Below are positions 53,026 through 61,358 of a stretch of 64,000 nucleotides of DNA, one piece after another. The notes beneath the pieces were generated by a model. The model was not told the origin of the DNA. It saw only the letters and a list, made by a program, of their open reading frames with translations, and did no database searches. The DNA comes from Mycobacterium sp. DL592 (GTDB lineage Bacteria > Actinomycetota > Actinomycetes > Mycobacteriales > Mycobacteriaceae), in the NCBI RefSeq assembly GCF_011694515.1, contig NZ_CP050192.1, positions 1,911,031 to 1,975,030 of the forward strand, given 5' to 3'. The translations under genes and the position numbers were made by a program. Within the stretch, counting starts at the first letter, position 1. The number at the start of each line of letters is the position of its first letter.

Positions 53026-53349
53026 GAATATCGGTCATTAAAGCGGAGTCCGGGGCGGGGCTTCGGTGTCGCGAGACTGGCGACACGAGGCCGGCTCGCA
53101 CGGTATGTCTGCGTCGTCGAGTCTGCGCACAGATCGCCAGCGGCCGCCCGGATGGCGATCTGTGCGCAGACTCGGTGCGTGTTGATGATGAGGGTGCGGC
53201 GAGTGCGGCTCACAAAGAGTTGGAAGGCGTGCATCGAGCTGGGTGTGTGCTCGTTTGGGTGTGGCCTGGTGTTACGTTTTGCCGATAAGCCACATTATGT
53301 CAAGTAGAGTACATACGGCTTCGCCCTGGTAGATCGGTGATCTCCCCGC
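53026..53349. other. Gene-poor region with hairpins
   Basis: About 320 bases without a convincing gene. It holds a small hairpin (GTGTCGC and GCGACAC around 53067-53087) and the large hairpin described separately. The last part near 53300 is richer in A/T. I see nothing else. Confidence 0.5.
53118..53174. repeat. Large perfect hairpin, 22-bp arms (REP-like)
   Basis: Arms 53118-53139 and 53153-53174 are perfect reverse complements (22 bases, ending CGAGTCTGCGCACAGATCG and its complement) around a 13-base GC-rich loop. No T-tract follows and no nearby gene end requires a terminator on the plus strand. It looks like a dispersed palindromic element. Confidence 0.65.
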
Positions 53350-53850
53350 CTAGTGCGCCGAAGGCGCTTGGTCCCGCAGGGCAGCCTGGATATCTGCCGC
53401 TGTCACCGGATGGCCCTTGTCGCAACGTACCTCGACTTCGATGGGTGCACCGCAATCGATATGCGTCAGGCCTACGCGGCCGCCATCCGAGCGGGCCCAC
53501 CGGTCGCCCCATCGCATCAGGGCGAGCAGTACGGGAAGGAGTTCCTCCCCCTTCTCGGTGAGGTGGTATTCCTCTCGGGCGCGTTGCCCGGGTTCGTGGT
53601 ACGGACGCTTCTCCAGAACCCCTTCGTCGACGAGTTCACGAAGCCGGGTGGCGGTGATCTTCTCGCTGAGTTGCGCCCGGCGCACGAATTCGTCGAAGCG
53701 CCGGGCTCCGTAGAACACCTCACGCAGCAACAGCAGGCTCGCTCGGCGCCCGACTATGTCCAGCGCTGCCGCCATGGAGCAGTCATCTGCCCGCCAGGAG
53801 TCCCGATCGCCGAGTCGTCCGACCAGTGTCGCGGAAGTCATATCTGTCAT
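53350..53850 (-). CDS. HxlR family transcriptional regulator
   Basis: 166 residues. HxlR (DUF24) winged helix: CSMAAALDIVGRRASLLLLREVFYGARRFDEFVRRAQLSEKITATRLRELVDEGVLEKRPYHEPGQRAREEYHLTEKGEELLPVLLALMRWGDRW, with the family's first Cys (DDCSM), which in some members senses oxidants or aldehydes. Divergent from the carboxylic acid reductase gene; a perfect 24-base palindrome lies between them. Control of the reductase, possibly in response to an aldehyde or acid, is likely. Confidence 0.92.
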   Translation of the reverse strand: MTDMTSATLVGRLGDRDSWRADDCSMAAALDIVGRRASLLLLREVFYGARRFDEFVRRAQLSEKITATRLRELVDEGVLEKRPYHEPGQRAREEYHLTEKGEELLPVLLALMRWGDRWARSDGGRVGLTHIDCGAPIEVEVRCDKGHPVTAADIQAALRDQAPSAH

Positions 53851-53894
53851 AGTGCCATGCTGACTTGCCTTTGGTAAAGCCAGCGCGCTACCGT

Positions 53895-53918
53895 CTGACT
53901 AGACGTAAGTCTAGTCAG
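53895..53918. promoter_or_regulatory. Perfect 24-base palindrome, probable HxlR operator
   Basis: CTGACTAGAC-GTAA-GTCTAGTCAG: two 10-base arms with no mismatch around 4 bases. It sits 45 bases before the HxlR start and 14-26 bases before the reductase start, so a bound dimer would block both. A weak promoter (TTGCCT at 53865, TACCGT at 53889) reads toward the reductase. Confidence 0.75.
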
Positions 53919-53932
53919 ATGGACGGCGACGA

Positions 53933-56900
53933 GTGAGGGATGGCGTGTTGACCACTGAGACTCCGGCGAAACCGACCGTCGAATCGGCGCACGGCTCCCC
54001 CGACCGCGTGGCGCTATTGCTCGAGCATGACCCCCAGTTCCGGGCATCCCTGCCGCGCCAGGACGTCATCGACGCGGCCCGGCAGCCGGGTCTGCGCCTG
54101 TCTGAGGTGCTACAGACGCTGGTCGAGGGGTATGACGACCGCCCAGCCCTCGGCAGTAGATCGGCGACCACCGTTGCCGACGAGGTCACCGGTCGTCGCG
54201 TGACGCAACTCCTGCCGTCCTTCGACACGATGTCCTACCGCGAACTCTGGTCGCGGGTGCGGGCCGTGGCCGGTGCGTGGCACCACGACCCGCAGACTCC
54301 CATCGTGGCCGGCGACTTCGTCGCAACGATCGGATTCGCCAGCGCCGACTACCTCACCCTCGACCTGGTGTGCGGCTACCTCGGACTGGTCGCAGTTCCG
54401 CTGCAGCACAACACTTCTGCTACCCGGCTGGCGCCTATACTCGAGGAGACCACCCCGCGTGTCCTGGCGGTCAGCGCCGCCTATCTCGATCTTGCGGTCG
54501 AGGTGGCAGCGGACGCGCCGTGGCTGTCGCGTCTGGTCGTATTCGACTTCCGGCCCGACGATGACGACCATCAGGATCGCCTCCGCCGGGCCCGCCACCA
54601 ATTCGCCGATGCGCACAGAGACGTCGTCATCGAGACACTCCCCGACCTCATCGCGCGCGGCGCCGAGCTGCCGGAAGCTCCGTTGTTCACCGACGGGCCC
54701 GACGACCGGCTGGCGATGATCCTGTACACCTCGGGAAGCACCGGCGCACCCAAAGGTGCGATGTGGACCGAGCGGATGGTCGCCACACTGTGGACCATTC
54801 CGCTCAAGCAGCCCGACGCGGTGGTCATCAACCTCAACTTCATGCCGCTCAACCACATGGGCGGACGGCTCCCGCTGTCTGCGGCCTTCCAGGCCGGCGG
54901 CACAAGCTATTTCGTTGCCGAGCCGGACCTGTCGACGCTGTTCGAGGACTGGGCGCTGGTGCGTCCCACCGACCTGGGTCTTGTTCCGCGTGTGGTCGAC
55001 ATGCTCTACCAGCATTACCGGCAGATCGTGGACCGCCTGACGGTCGAGGGTCGCGACCTCGACGCCGCCGAGCAGGTGGCGATGACCGAGGTTCGCGACC
55101 AGTTGCTGGGCGGGCGGGTCGTCTCCGGCTTCGTCAGCACCGCACCGCTCGCCGCCGAGATGCGGTCCTTCCTGCAGTCCTGCCTGCAGGTGAACGTTGT
55201 CGACGCCTACGGCCTGACTGAAATCGGTGCGGTCACCACCGACGGCAACGTGGTTCGGCCACTTGTCATCGACTACAAACTCGTCGACGTCCCCGAGCTC
55301 GGCTATTTCGCTACTGACAAGCCGCACCCTCGCGGGGAGCTCCTGGTCAAGAGTGCGGCCGCGATGCCCGGCTACTACAAACGCCCGGAGATCACGGCCG
55401 AGGTCTTCGACGCCGACGGCTACTACCGCACAGGCGACATCGTCGCCGAACTGGCGCCGGACCGGCTGGCGTACGTGGACCGACGCAACAATGTCATCAA
55501 GCTCTCGCAGGGCGAGTTCGTCGCGGTGGCCAAGCTCGAGGCGGAATTCGCACGGACGCCGCTGATCCGGCAGATCTACCTCTACGGCAACAGTGAACGG
55601 TCCGCTCTCGTCGCGGTCGTCGTGCCGACCGACGATGCCTTGACGCGGCATGGCGAAGTGAGCGATGACCTGAAGGCGGCGATCCGCGGCGAAATCTCCC
55701 GCACGGCCAGCGATGTTGATCTGCAGCCCTATGAGATCCCCGTCGACTTCCTCGTCGAAACGGTGCCGTTCAGTGCCGCCAACGGGCTGCTGTCGGGGGT
55801 GGGCAAGCTGCTGCGCCCGAAACTGAAGGAACGCTACGGTGCTGCCCTCGAACGCCTCTACGAGGAGCTCGAGACGGCCCGCGCCGATGAAGTCCGTGCC
55901 TTGCGTGACAATGCTGCCCGTCAACCGGTCGTCGATACCGTCATCCAAGCGGCGGCCGCGCTGCTCGGCATCGCGTCTATGACCGTCGCGCGCGACGATC
56001 ATTTCATTGACCTTGGCGGGGATTCGCTTCTTGCGCTGACATTTTCCAACCTCCTTCAGGAGCTCTTCGGCGTCGAAACCCCGGTGGGGTTGCTGACCGG
56101 CCCGACGACCACCCTTGCCGACATTGCAGATCATCTCGAAAAGGAAAGGGAGGACGGGCCTTTCGGTCCGACGCCGGACAGCGTGCACGGACCGCACGCC
56201 ACCACCATTCGCGCCACAGACCTGACGCTGGACAGGTTCCTCCCACAGGATCTCCTCGCCCATGCCCGGACGCTGCCGCCACCGACGGAGCATGCGCCCG
56301 CCACCGTGTTGCTGACCGGTGCCAACGGTTATCTGGGAAGGTTCCTCGCGTTGGAGTGGCTGCAGCGGCTCGCCGACACCGGCGGAACGCTGATCTGCCT
56401 GCTGCGGGGTGCCGACGACGACTCGGCACGGGCACGGTTGGCGCAGATCTTCGATGACGGCGATCCGGCACTGAGCACCCACTTCCGTGCGTTGGCCAAC
56501 GAGCACCTCGAGGTCATCGCCGGCGACATCAGCAAGCCACAGTTCGGTTTGACCCCGCAGGTGTGGGACGCCTTGGCGACACGTGTCGACCTGATCGTGC
56601 ATCCGGCAGCCCTGGTCAATCATGTTCTGCCGTATCGCCAGTTGTTCGGTCCGAACGTCGTGGGAACCGCTGAGATCATCCGGCTTGCGCTCAGCGGCCG
56701 GCTGAAACCGGTCAACTATCTGTCGACCGTCTCGGTTGCCATGACCGTGGATGCAGAGGTCTTCTCCGAGGACGGTGACATCCGCGAGATCAGCGCAGAG
56801 CGCCCGGTCGACGACTCCTACGCCAACGGCTACGGCAACAGCAAGTGGGCCGGCGAAGTTCTCCTGCGGGAGGCGCACGACCTGTGCGGTCTCCCGGTCT

Positions 56901-57496
56901 CGGTGTTCCGCTCCGGCATGATCCTCGCCGACCGGCGGTATGCCGGGCAGCTGAACGTCCCTGACATGTTCACCCGCCTGATCTACAGCCTGTTGGTCAC
57001 GGGTCTGGCGCCGGGCTCGTTCTATCAGAGGTCATCTGGGGGCGGACGGTCACGTGCGCACTACGACGGACTGCCCGTCGATTTCATCGCCGAGTCGATC
57101 ACGACACTGGGCTCCGGTGAACGACGCGGCTTCCGTTCCTACGACGTGATGAACCCACACGACGACGGCGTCTCACTCGACGTCTTCGTCGACTGGCTCA
57201 TCGAAGCGGGTCATCGGATCGATCTCGTCGATGACTACGGAGAGTGGTTCCTCCGCTTCGAGACCGCTCTGCGTGCGCTGCCCGAAGAGCAGCGCCAACT
57301 CTCGGTACTCCCCCTGTTGTCCGCTTACCACCGTCCGGACGCACCGGTGCTCGGCTCGCTGGCTCCCGCGGACGTCTTCCGGGACGCCGTGCAAGCGAAC
57401 GCCATCGGCGCCGACGCCGACATCCCCCACCTGTCCCGGCAGTTGATCGACAAGTACGTCAGCGACCTCCGGGGACTCGGACTTCTGCCCGCCTGA
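53933..57496 (+). CDS. car: Carboxylic acid reductase (A-T-R multidomain enzyme)
   Basis: 1187 residues from GTG 53933, or 1183 from GTG 53945, which has GAGGGA at a better distance. The adenylation domain has LYTSGSTGAPKGAMWTE, DAYGLTEIG and YRTGDIVAELAPDRLAYVDRRNNVIKLSQGEFVAVAKLEAEF. The carrier domain has DLGGDSLLALTFSNLL with the phosphopantetheine Ser698. The reductase domain has LLTGANGYLGRFLALEWLQRL and the YGNSKWAGEV catalytic pair. CAR enzymes reduce carboxylic acids to aldehydes with ATP and NADPH and need a separate phosphopantetheinyl transferase, not present here. All three active sites look intact. Confidence 0.95.
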   Translation: MRDGVLTTETPAKPTVESAHGSPDRVALLLEHDPQFRASLPRQDVIDAARQPGLRLSEVLQTLVEGYDDRPALGSRSATTVADEVTGRRVTQLLPSFDTMSYRELWSRVRAVAGAWHHDPQTPIVAGDFVATIGFASADYLTLDLVCGYLGLVAVPLQHNTSATRLAPILEETTPRVLAVSAAYLDLAVEVAADAPWLSRLVVFDFRPDDDDHQDRLRRARHQFADAHRDVVIETLPDLIARGAELPEAPLFTDGPDDRLAMILYTSGSTGAPKGAMWTERMVATLWTIPLKQPDAVVINLNFMPLNHMGGRLPLSAAFQAGGTSYFVAEPDLSTLFEDWALVRPTDLGLVPRVVDMLYQHYRQIVDRLTVEGRDLDAAEQVAMTEVRDQLLGGRVVSGFVSTAPLAAEMRSFLQSCLQVNVVDAYGLTEIGAVTTDGNVVRPLVIDYKLVDVPELGYFATDKPHPRGELLVKSAAAMPGYYKRPEITAEVFDADGYYRTGDIVAELAPDRLAYVDRRNNVIKLSQGEFVAVAKLEAEFARTPLIRQIYLYGNSERSALVAVVVPTDDALTRHGEVSDDLKAAIRGEISRTASDVDLQPYEIPVDFLVETVPFSAANGLLSGVGKLLRPKLKERYGAALERLYEELETARADEVRALRDNAARQPVVDTVIQAAAALLGIASMTVARDDHFIDLGGDSLLALTFSNLLQELFGVETPVGLLTGPTTTLADIADHLEKEREDGPFGPTPDSVHGPHATTIRATDLTLDRFLPQDLLAHARTLPPPTEHAPATVLLTGANGYLGRFLALEWLQRLADTGGTLICLLRGADDDSARARLAQIFDDGDPALSTHFRALANEHLEVIAGDISKPQFGLTPQVWDALATRVDLIVHPAALVNHVLPYRQLFGPNVVGTAEIIRLALSGRLKPVNYLSTVSVAMTVDAEVFSEDGDIREISAERPVDDSYANGYGNSKWAGEVLLREAHDLCGLPVSVFRSGMILADRRYAGQLNVPDMFTRLIYSLLVTGLAPGSFYQRSSGGGRSRAHYDGLPVDFIAESITTLGSGERRGFRSYDVMNPHDDGVSLDVFVDWLIEAGHRIDLVDDYGEWFLRFETALRALPEEQRQLSVLPLLSAYHRPDAPVLGSLAPADVFRDAVQANAIGADADIPHLSRQLIDKYVSDLRGLGLLPA

Positions 57497-57527
57497 CATC
57501 TCACCACGAACAAAGGAACACATTCGC

Positions 57528-58328
57528 ATGACTTCACCGAAACCGGTCGCACTCGTCACCGGCGCCAAATCAGGCCTCGGCAGATTCGCCGCCCGTGCCC
57601 TGACCGATGCGGGATTTCAGGTGGTGGGCACGAGCCGCACGGCCGACAGCCAGGACCTGTCCATCCTCGAACTCGATGTCACCCGCGACGAATCCGTGGC
57701 AGCCGCGGTCGACGCGGTGATTGCGCGGTTCGGGCGTATCGACGTACTGGTCAACAACGCCGGTATGGGCCTCAACGGAGCGAGCGAGGAGAACTCGATC
57801 GCCCAGTCGCAGCGGCTCTTCGACATCAACGTCTTCGGCGTCATGAGGATGACGAACGCTGTCCTGCCGCAGATGCGCAAACAGGGCAGCGGACGCATCG
57901 TGAACATCTCGTCGATCTTCGGATTGATGCCTGCTCCCTTCATGGCTTCCTACAGCGCGACCAAATTCGCCGTCGAGGGCTATTCCGAATCGGTCGACCA
58001 CGAAGTTCGCGAGGACAACATCCGCGTCGTTCTTGTCGAACCGGGCGGTACCAGAACCGGATTCGACGACAACACAGCTGAACCCGATAACCCGCTGCCA
58101 GCCTACGAGAATCGGCGGCGGCGCTCGAATCAGGCTGTGGCCGATCAAGTCAACAACGGCGACGATCCCGAGGTTGTCGCCAAGGCGATCGTGGCCGCCG
58201 CGACGGACAACAATCCGAAATTGCGTTATCCGGCCGGCTCCGCGCGACAGCTGAGCGCCATGCGCCGCTTCGTTCCTCGTGTGGCATTCGACAAGCAACT
58301 GCGTAAGTCCCTCGCTGTCGGGAACTGA
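57528..58328 (+). CDS. Short-chain dehydrogenase/reductase
   Basis: 266 residues. Classical SDR: VTGAKSGLGRFAARAL at the nucleotide site, NNAGMGLNG, and the catalytic Tyr-Lys pair in MASYSATKFAVEGYSESV. The PGGTRTGFDDN loop follows. Start 31 bases after the reductase gene, with AAAGGAA upstream, so probably the same operon. It may act on the aldehyde formed by the CAR, reducing it to an alcohol, but this is inferred from position. Confidence 0.92.
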   Translation: MTSPKPVALVTGAKSGLGRFAARALTDAGFQVVGTSRTADSQDLSILELDVTRDESVAAAVDAVIARFGRIDVLVNNAGMGLNGASEENSIAQSQRLFDINVFGVMRMTNAVLPQMRKQGSGRIVNISSIFGLMPAPFMASYSATKFAVEGYSESVDHEVREDNIRVVLVEPGGTRTGFDDNTAEPDNPLPAYENRRRRSNQAVADQVNNGDDPEVVAKAIVAAATDNNPKLRYPAGSARQLSAMRRFVPRVAFDKQLRKSLAVGN

Positions 58329-58344
58329 CGATGCACGCCGTGGG

Positions 58345-58412
58345 CTCGCGGCGTGCACTACGAGATCCTGGCCAGCGCCGCGTCAACCACGGGGCGGGCG
58401 GCCTACGCAGGT
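58345..58412 (+). pseudogene. Partial duplicate of the small membrane protein gene at 60309
   Basis: From the GTG at 58353 the sequence reads MHYEILASAASTTGRAAYAG, nearly the same as the start of the 60309 gene (MHNEILASAASTAALTTGLAAYAA). There is an in-frame 12-base deletion, and the match also covers about 10 bases upstream. After AYA the similarity stops and the frame ends soon after. It is a broken copy 1.95 kb from the intact gene, in the same orientation. Confidence 0.75.
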
Positions 58413-58524
58413 GTCAATCAATCTGGCGGCATTACACTTCGGCCGGGCGATACCGACCCGGAATAAACTCCGCGCCCCGTGGGCTTGGCCAAAGAGTCGC
58501 CCTCTCCCCGACTCAGGAGCATCC

Positions 58525-59334
58525 ATGACCCGACCCGTCCGTGTCGCTGTGCAGATCCAGCCCGGCGGCACGCCCGATTACCGCACATGGCGCGAGGCCG
58601 TAGTGGCCGCCGACGACCTCGGCGTCGACGTGATCTTCGGCTACGACCACTTCCACCGCCCGGCGATGAAAGCCCTCGTCGATGGCAAGCCGGTCCTGTT
58701 CGACGAGCAGCCCGACGTCGCCAACTTCGAGGGCTGGACCGCGCTCGCGTCGTGGGGCGAGATCACCTCACACGCCGAGATCGGGCTCCTCGTCACCGGC
58801 GTCGGCTACCGCAACGCGGACCTGCTCGCCGACATGGCGCGCACCGTCGACCACATCAGCGGTGGCCGGCTCATCCTCGGCCTCGGCGCTGGATGGTACG
58901 AAAAGGATTACACCACTTACGGTTACGACTTCGGCAGCTTCGGCTCTCGCTTCGATCTGTTCGACGAGAGCCTGATCCGCATCGAAAACCGGCTCGCCGC
59001 ACTGATTCCGCCGCCGGTGCGCAAGCTCCCAATCCTCATCGGAGGCACGGGGCCCAAGCGGTCGCTCCCCGCTGTTGCGCGGCACGCCGACATCTGGCAC
59101 GCATTCCAGGATCTCGAGGCGTTCCGCCGGTCCAGCGACCGTGTCGACGAGCTTGCATCGACTTTCGGCCGCAACGGTGCCGATATCGAACGCTCGACGC
59201 TCTGGGAGAACGCCGCCAGCGCCGATGGTTTCCGCGAGGCAGGAGTGACTTTGTTCCAGACCGAACTCACCGCCGACAGTGGTTACGACCTCACGTCCCT
59301 CAAGCAGGTCCTGGCGTGGCGGGACAACGGCTGA
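58525..59334 (+). CDS. LLM-class (F420-type) oxidoreductase
   Basis: 269 residues starting MTRPVRVAVQIQPGGTPDYRTWREAVVAADDLGVDVIFGYDHFHRP, with CAGGAG before the ATG; longer upstream frames are artefacts. Family patterns are GVDVIFGYDHF, WTALASWGEITSHAEIGLLVTGVGYRNADLLADMARTVDHISGGRLILGLGAGWYEKDYTTYGYDFGSFGSRFDLFDESL and LPILIGGTGPKRSLPAVARHADIWHAF. It is shorter than the LLM protein at 37429 and from another subgroup. Likely F420-dependent; substrate unknown. Confidence 0.9.
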   Translation: MTRPVRVAVQIQPGGTPDYRTWREAVVAADDLGVDVIFGYDHFHRPAMKALVDGKPVLFDEQPDVANFEGWTALASWGEITSHAEIGLLVTGVGYRNADLLADMARTVDHISGGRLILGLGAGWYEKDYTTYGYDFGSFGSRFDLFDESLIRIENRLAALIPPPVRKLPILIGGTGPKRSLPAVARHADIWHAFQDLEAFRRSSDRVDELASTFGRNGADIERSTLWENAASADGFREAGVTLFQTELTADSGYDLTSLKQVLAWRDNG

Positions 59335-59376
59335 CGGGGTATCGCTCCCGCATCCCCCGTCGGGCAAGATCAACCC

Positions 59377-59610
59377 ATGCGAAAATTCTCTGGCCGTTCG
59401 GGCAGCGCCCTCCTTGCCGCCGCTCCCATTGCTGCCATGTCACTGTTCGGAGCCGGGATCGGTTCGGCAGAGCCCCTAAACTGCCCCAACGGACAGTTCT
59501 GGGACCCGATCACCAACACCTGCCAGACGCCGCGTCCGGCGGACAACTGTGCGCCCGGTGAGTACTGGAACCCGTTGTCCAACGTCTGCCGGCCCCTTGG
59601 GCAACTCTAG
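59377..59610 (+). CDS. Small secreted protein with paired C-G-(Q/E)-(F/Y)-W motifs
   Basis: 77 residues with a signal peptide (SALLAAAPIAAMSLFGAGIGSA). The mature part is two related units, LNCPNGQFWDPITNTCQTP and DNCAPGEYWNPLSNVCRPL: each has two Cys and the pattern C-x2-G-x-(F/Y)-W-(D/N)-P-x2-N-x-C. A short tandem disulfide module is likely. Proteins of this pattern are common in mycobacteria but without a known role. Confidence 0.8.
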   Translation: MRKFSGRSGSALLAAAPIAAMSLFGAGIGSAEPLNCPNGQFWDPITNTCQTPRPADNCAPGEYWNPLSNVCRPLGQL

Positions 59611-59692
59611 GCCGCTTCGCTGCCCTCGGCGGCGAGGAGATACGACAGCGCCCTGACTACTCGGGGAACAGCACCAGGGTGGACACTATGAC

Positions 59693-60244
59693 GTGGCCCT
59701 TTCTGCAACAGTGTTCAAAGTCGAACTTGGCGTCTCCGATGTCGATCACGGTTACTACGCCGATCACACGCTGACCGTGGCCCGTCATCCCAGTGAGACC
59801 GACGAGCGGATGGTGGTGCGGTTGTTGGCATTTGGGCTGCGCGCGCACCGGCTCAGTGATGTCGACGGTGATTTGGCGTTCGGGGCGGGCCTATCCACCC
59901 CTGGCGTGCCGGACCTGCGACTCGCGGACTTCACGGGCCGGATCCTGGAGTGGATCACCGTTGGCCAGCCTGATGAACGTGTCTTGGGCAAGGCGGCCAG
60001 CCAGGCCGACGAGGTGCTGCTGTTCCCGTTCGCAGCCGGCGTGGCCACCTGGTGGCGCACCGTGGGACCTAAAGTGGCGGGGCTGCGGAACCTGTCGGTG
60101 GTGCAGATACCGCACGAACCGGTGCAGCAACTGGCCCAGAGTGTCGATCGACGGGTCTCGGCCCAGGTGATGGTGATGGAAAGCCAGGTGACGATGAGCG
60201 TGGGTGGTGTCGATGTCACCTTCACGCCCGAGCCCTTGGAGTGA
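59693..60244 (+). CDS. YaeQ family protein
   Basis: 183 residues from GTG 59693. The sequence MALSATVFKVELGVSDVDHGYYADHTLTVARHPSETDERMVVRLLAFGLRAH matches the YaeQ start, and DLRLADFTGRILEWITVGQPDERVLGKAASQADEVLLFPF the centre. YaeQ has a PD-(D/E)XK nuclease-like fold (acidic residues in the DFTGRILEWITVGQPDE segment), but its function is not established. No operon partner is clear. Confidence 0.88.
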   Translation: MALSATVFKVELGVSDVDHGYYADHTLTVARHPSETDERMVVRLLAFGLRAHRLSDVDGDLAFGAGLSTPGVPDLRLADFTGRILEWITVGQPDERVLGKAASQADEVLLFPFAAGVATWWRTVGPKVAGLRNLSVVQIPHEPVQQLAQSVDRRVSAQVMVMESQVTMSVGGVDVTFTPEPLE

Positions 60245-60308
60245 ACGGGCTGAGCTGGCGGTGCTTCCCAGGCGCAGCAATGCTCCGTTCGCGCCGTAGG
60301 CTCACGGC

Positions 60309-60518
60309 GTGCACAACGAGATCCTGGCCAGCGCCGCGTCAACGGCGGCGCTGACGACGGGGCTGGCGGCCTATGCAGCGTTGATCTTCGCCGGCATCGC
60401 GGTCGCGATCTACGACGTACGCCGGCACCGACGGGGGCGGGCGATCGCCGCCGCCGTGTTGGTCGGAGTACTTACCCTGATCGGGCTGGTTATCGCGATC
60501 ATCAGCAGCGTCGCATGA
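60309..60518 (+). CDS. Small membrane protein with two helices
   Basis: 69 residues from GTG 60309: MHNEILASAASTAALTTGLAAYAALIFAGIAVAIYDVRRHRRGRAIAAAVLVGVLTLIGLVIAIISSVA. Two helices with an Arg/His-rich cytosolic loop between them. A broken copy of its first third lies at 58345-58412. No family is recognised. Confidence 0.7.
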   Translation: MHNEILASAASTAALTTGLAAYAALIFAGIAVAIYDVRRHRRGRAIAAAVLVGVLTLIGLVIAIISSVA

Positions 60519-60561
60519 GCCGTCACAAACATGCAGCCAGCAGTCAGCACCGCTCCCCCGG

Positions 60562-61187
60562 CTACAACAGCCACTCGGCCAGCGGGTGTACAAAGTAGCG
60601 CAATGAGAACGCCTCGTACACCGCACCGACGATGAGCAGAGCCAGGGCCGGAAGCGTCAGCCAGCCGAGGTCCCGCAGCCCTCGAAGGTAGCCTTGGCGG
60701 CGATTTTCGGCGCCGACGGTCCCGGGTGCGACCCAGCCCTTGCCGAGCAGATAGACACCCAACAGCAGCAGCAGGTAGGCTGCAATTCGACGATCACCGT
60801 AAGCGAGTGCGGTATCAGAGCCACCCAGCCGATGTCTTGCGCAGGAACGAGCGTCATCCCTGTGGCCAAGGCCCAGTAGGCGAAGAACGCAATGCCCGCG
60901 AACGGCACGATCAACGACGGCGCAACGATGGTCAGCGCTCCCATCTTGAGGGTGTTCACCGCGAGAATCGTCAGTGCGAACAGCCAGGGGTTGGCGATCA
61001 GCGACTGGACGAGATCGGCTGTCCCGTCATCCTGTAACCGCCTGTGCTGCGCCTGGCTGAGTTTTGGAAATGCCAGCCCTACGCCGAACCCGGCCAGAAG
61101 TGTCCCGTAGACAGCCACATTCGCCGCCCGGTAGGCCTTGGCGTTCTCAGCGATGATCCGGAACGGCGGAGTCTGTCTGATAGCCAT
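60562..61187 (-). pseudogene. SpoIIM-type membrane protein, frameshifted
   Basis: The N-terminal part (MAIRQTPPFRIIAENAKAYRAANVAVYGTLLAGFGVGLAFPKLSQAQ) continues normally to PHSLTVIVELQ. The next residues become PTCCCCWVSIC in frame, whereas the next frame gives AYLLLLLGVYLLGKGWVAPGTVGAENRRQGYLRGLRDLGWLTLPALALLIVGAVYEAF, a perfect continuation of the helix. One base is missing around 60780 (GCAGCC for GCAGGCC on the minus strand). This may be a real mutation or a sequencing error. The full protein would be about 208 residues with about five helices, related to stage II sporulation M-type proteins. Confidence 0.8.
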
Positions 61188-61358
61188 GCTGTCTCCTCAC
61201 CGAGGTGCAACTCGAGCTCGACGTCGCGTGTAACCATCCGAGGTTGACGCCAACCGATCGCCCAACCGCTGCGGAGCAGCTCGGGCGATTCCGCACCACC
61301 CGGCAACCGGGCCCGCCTAGGATCGCGAGATTGCACCGCTCGAATGATGGGGGCCGTG

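Noticed and set aside
54110..56878. Minus-strand open frame of 922 codons
   Set aside because: Antisense of the carboxylic acid reductase; no domain is recognisable.
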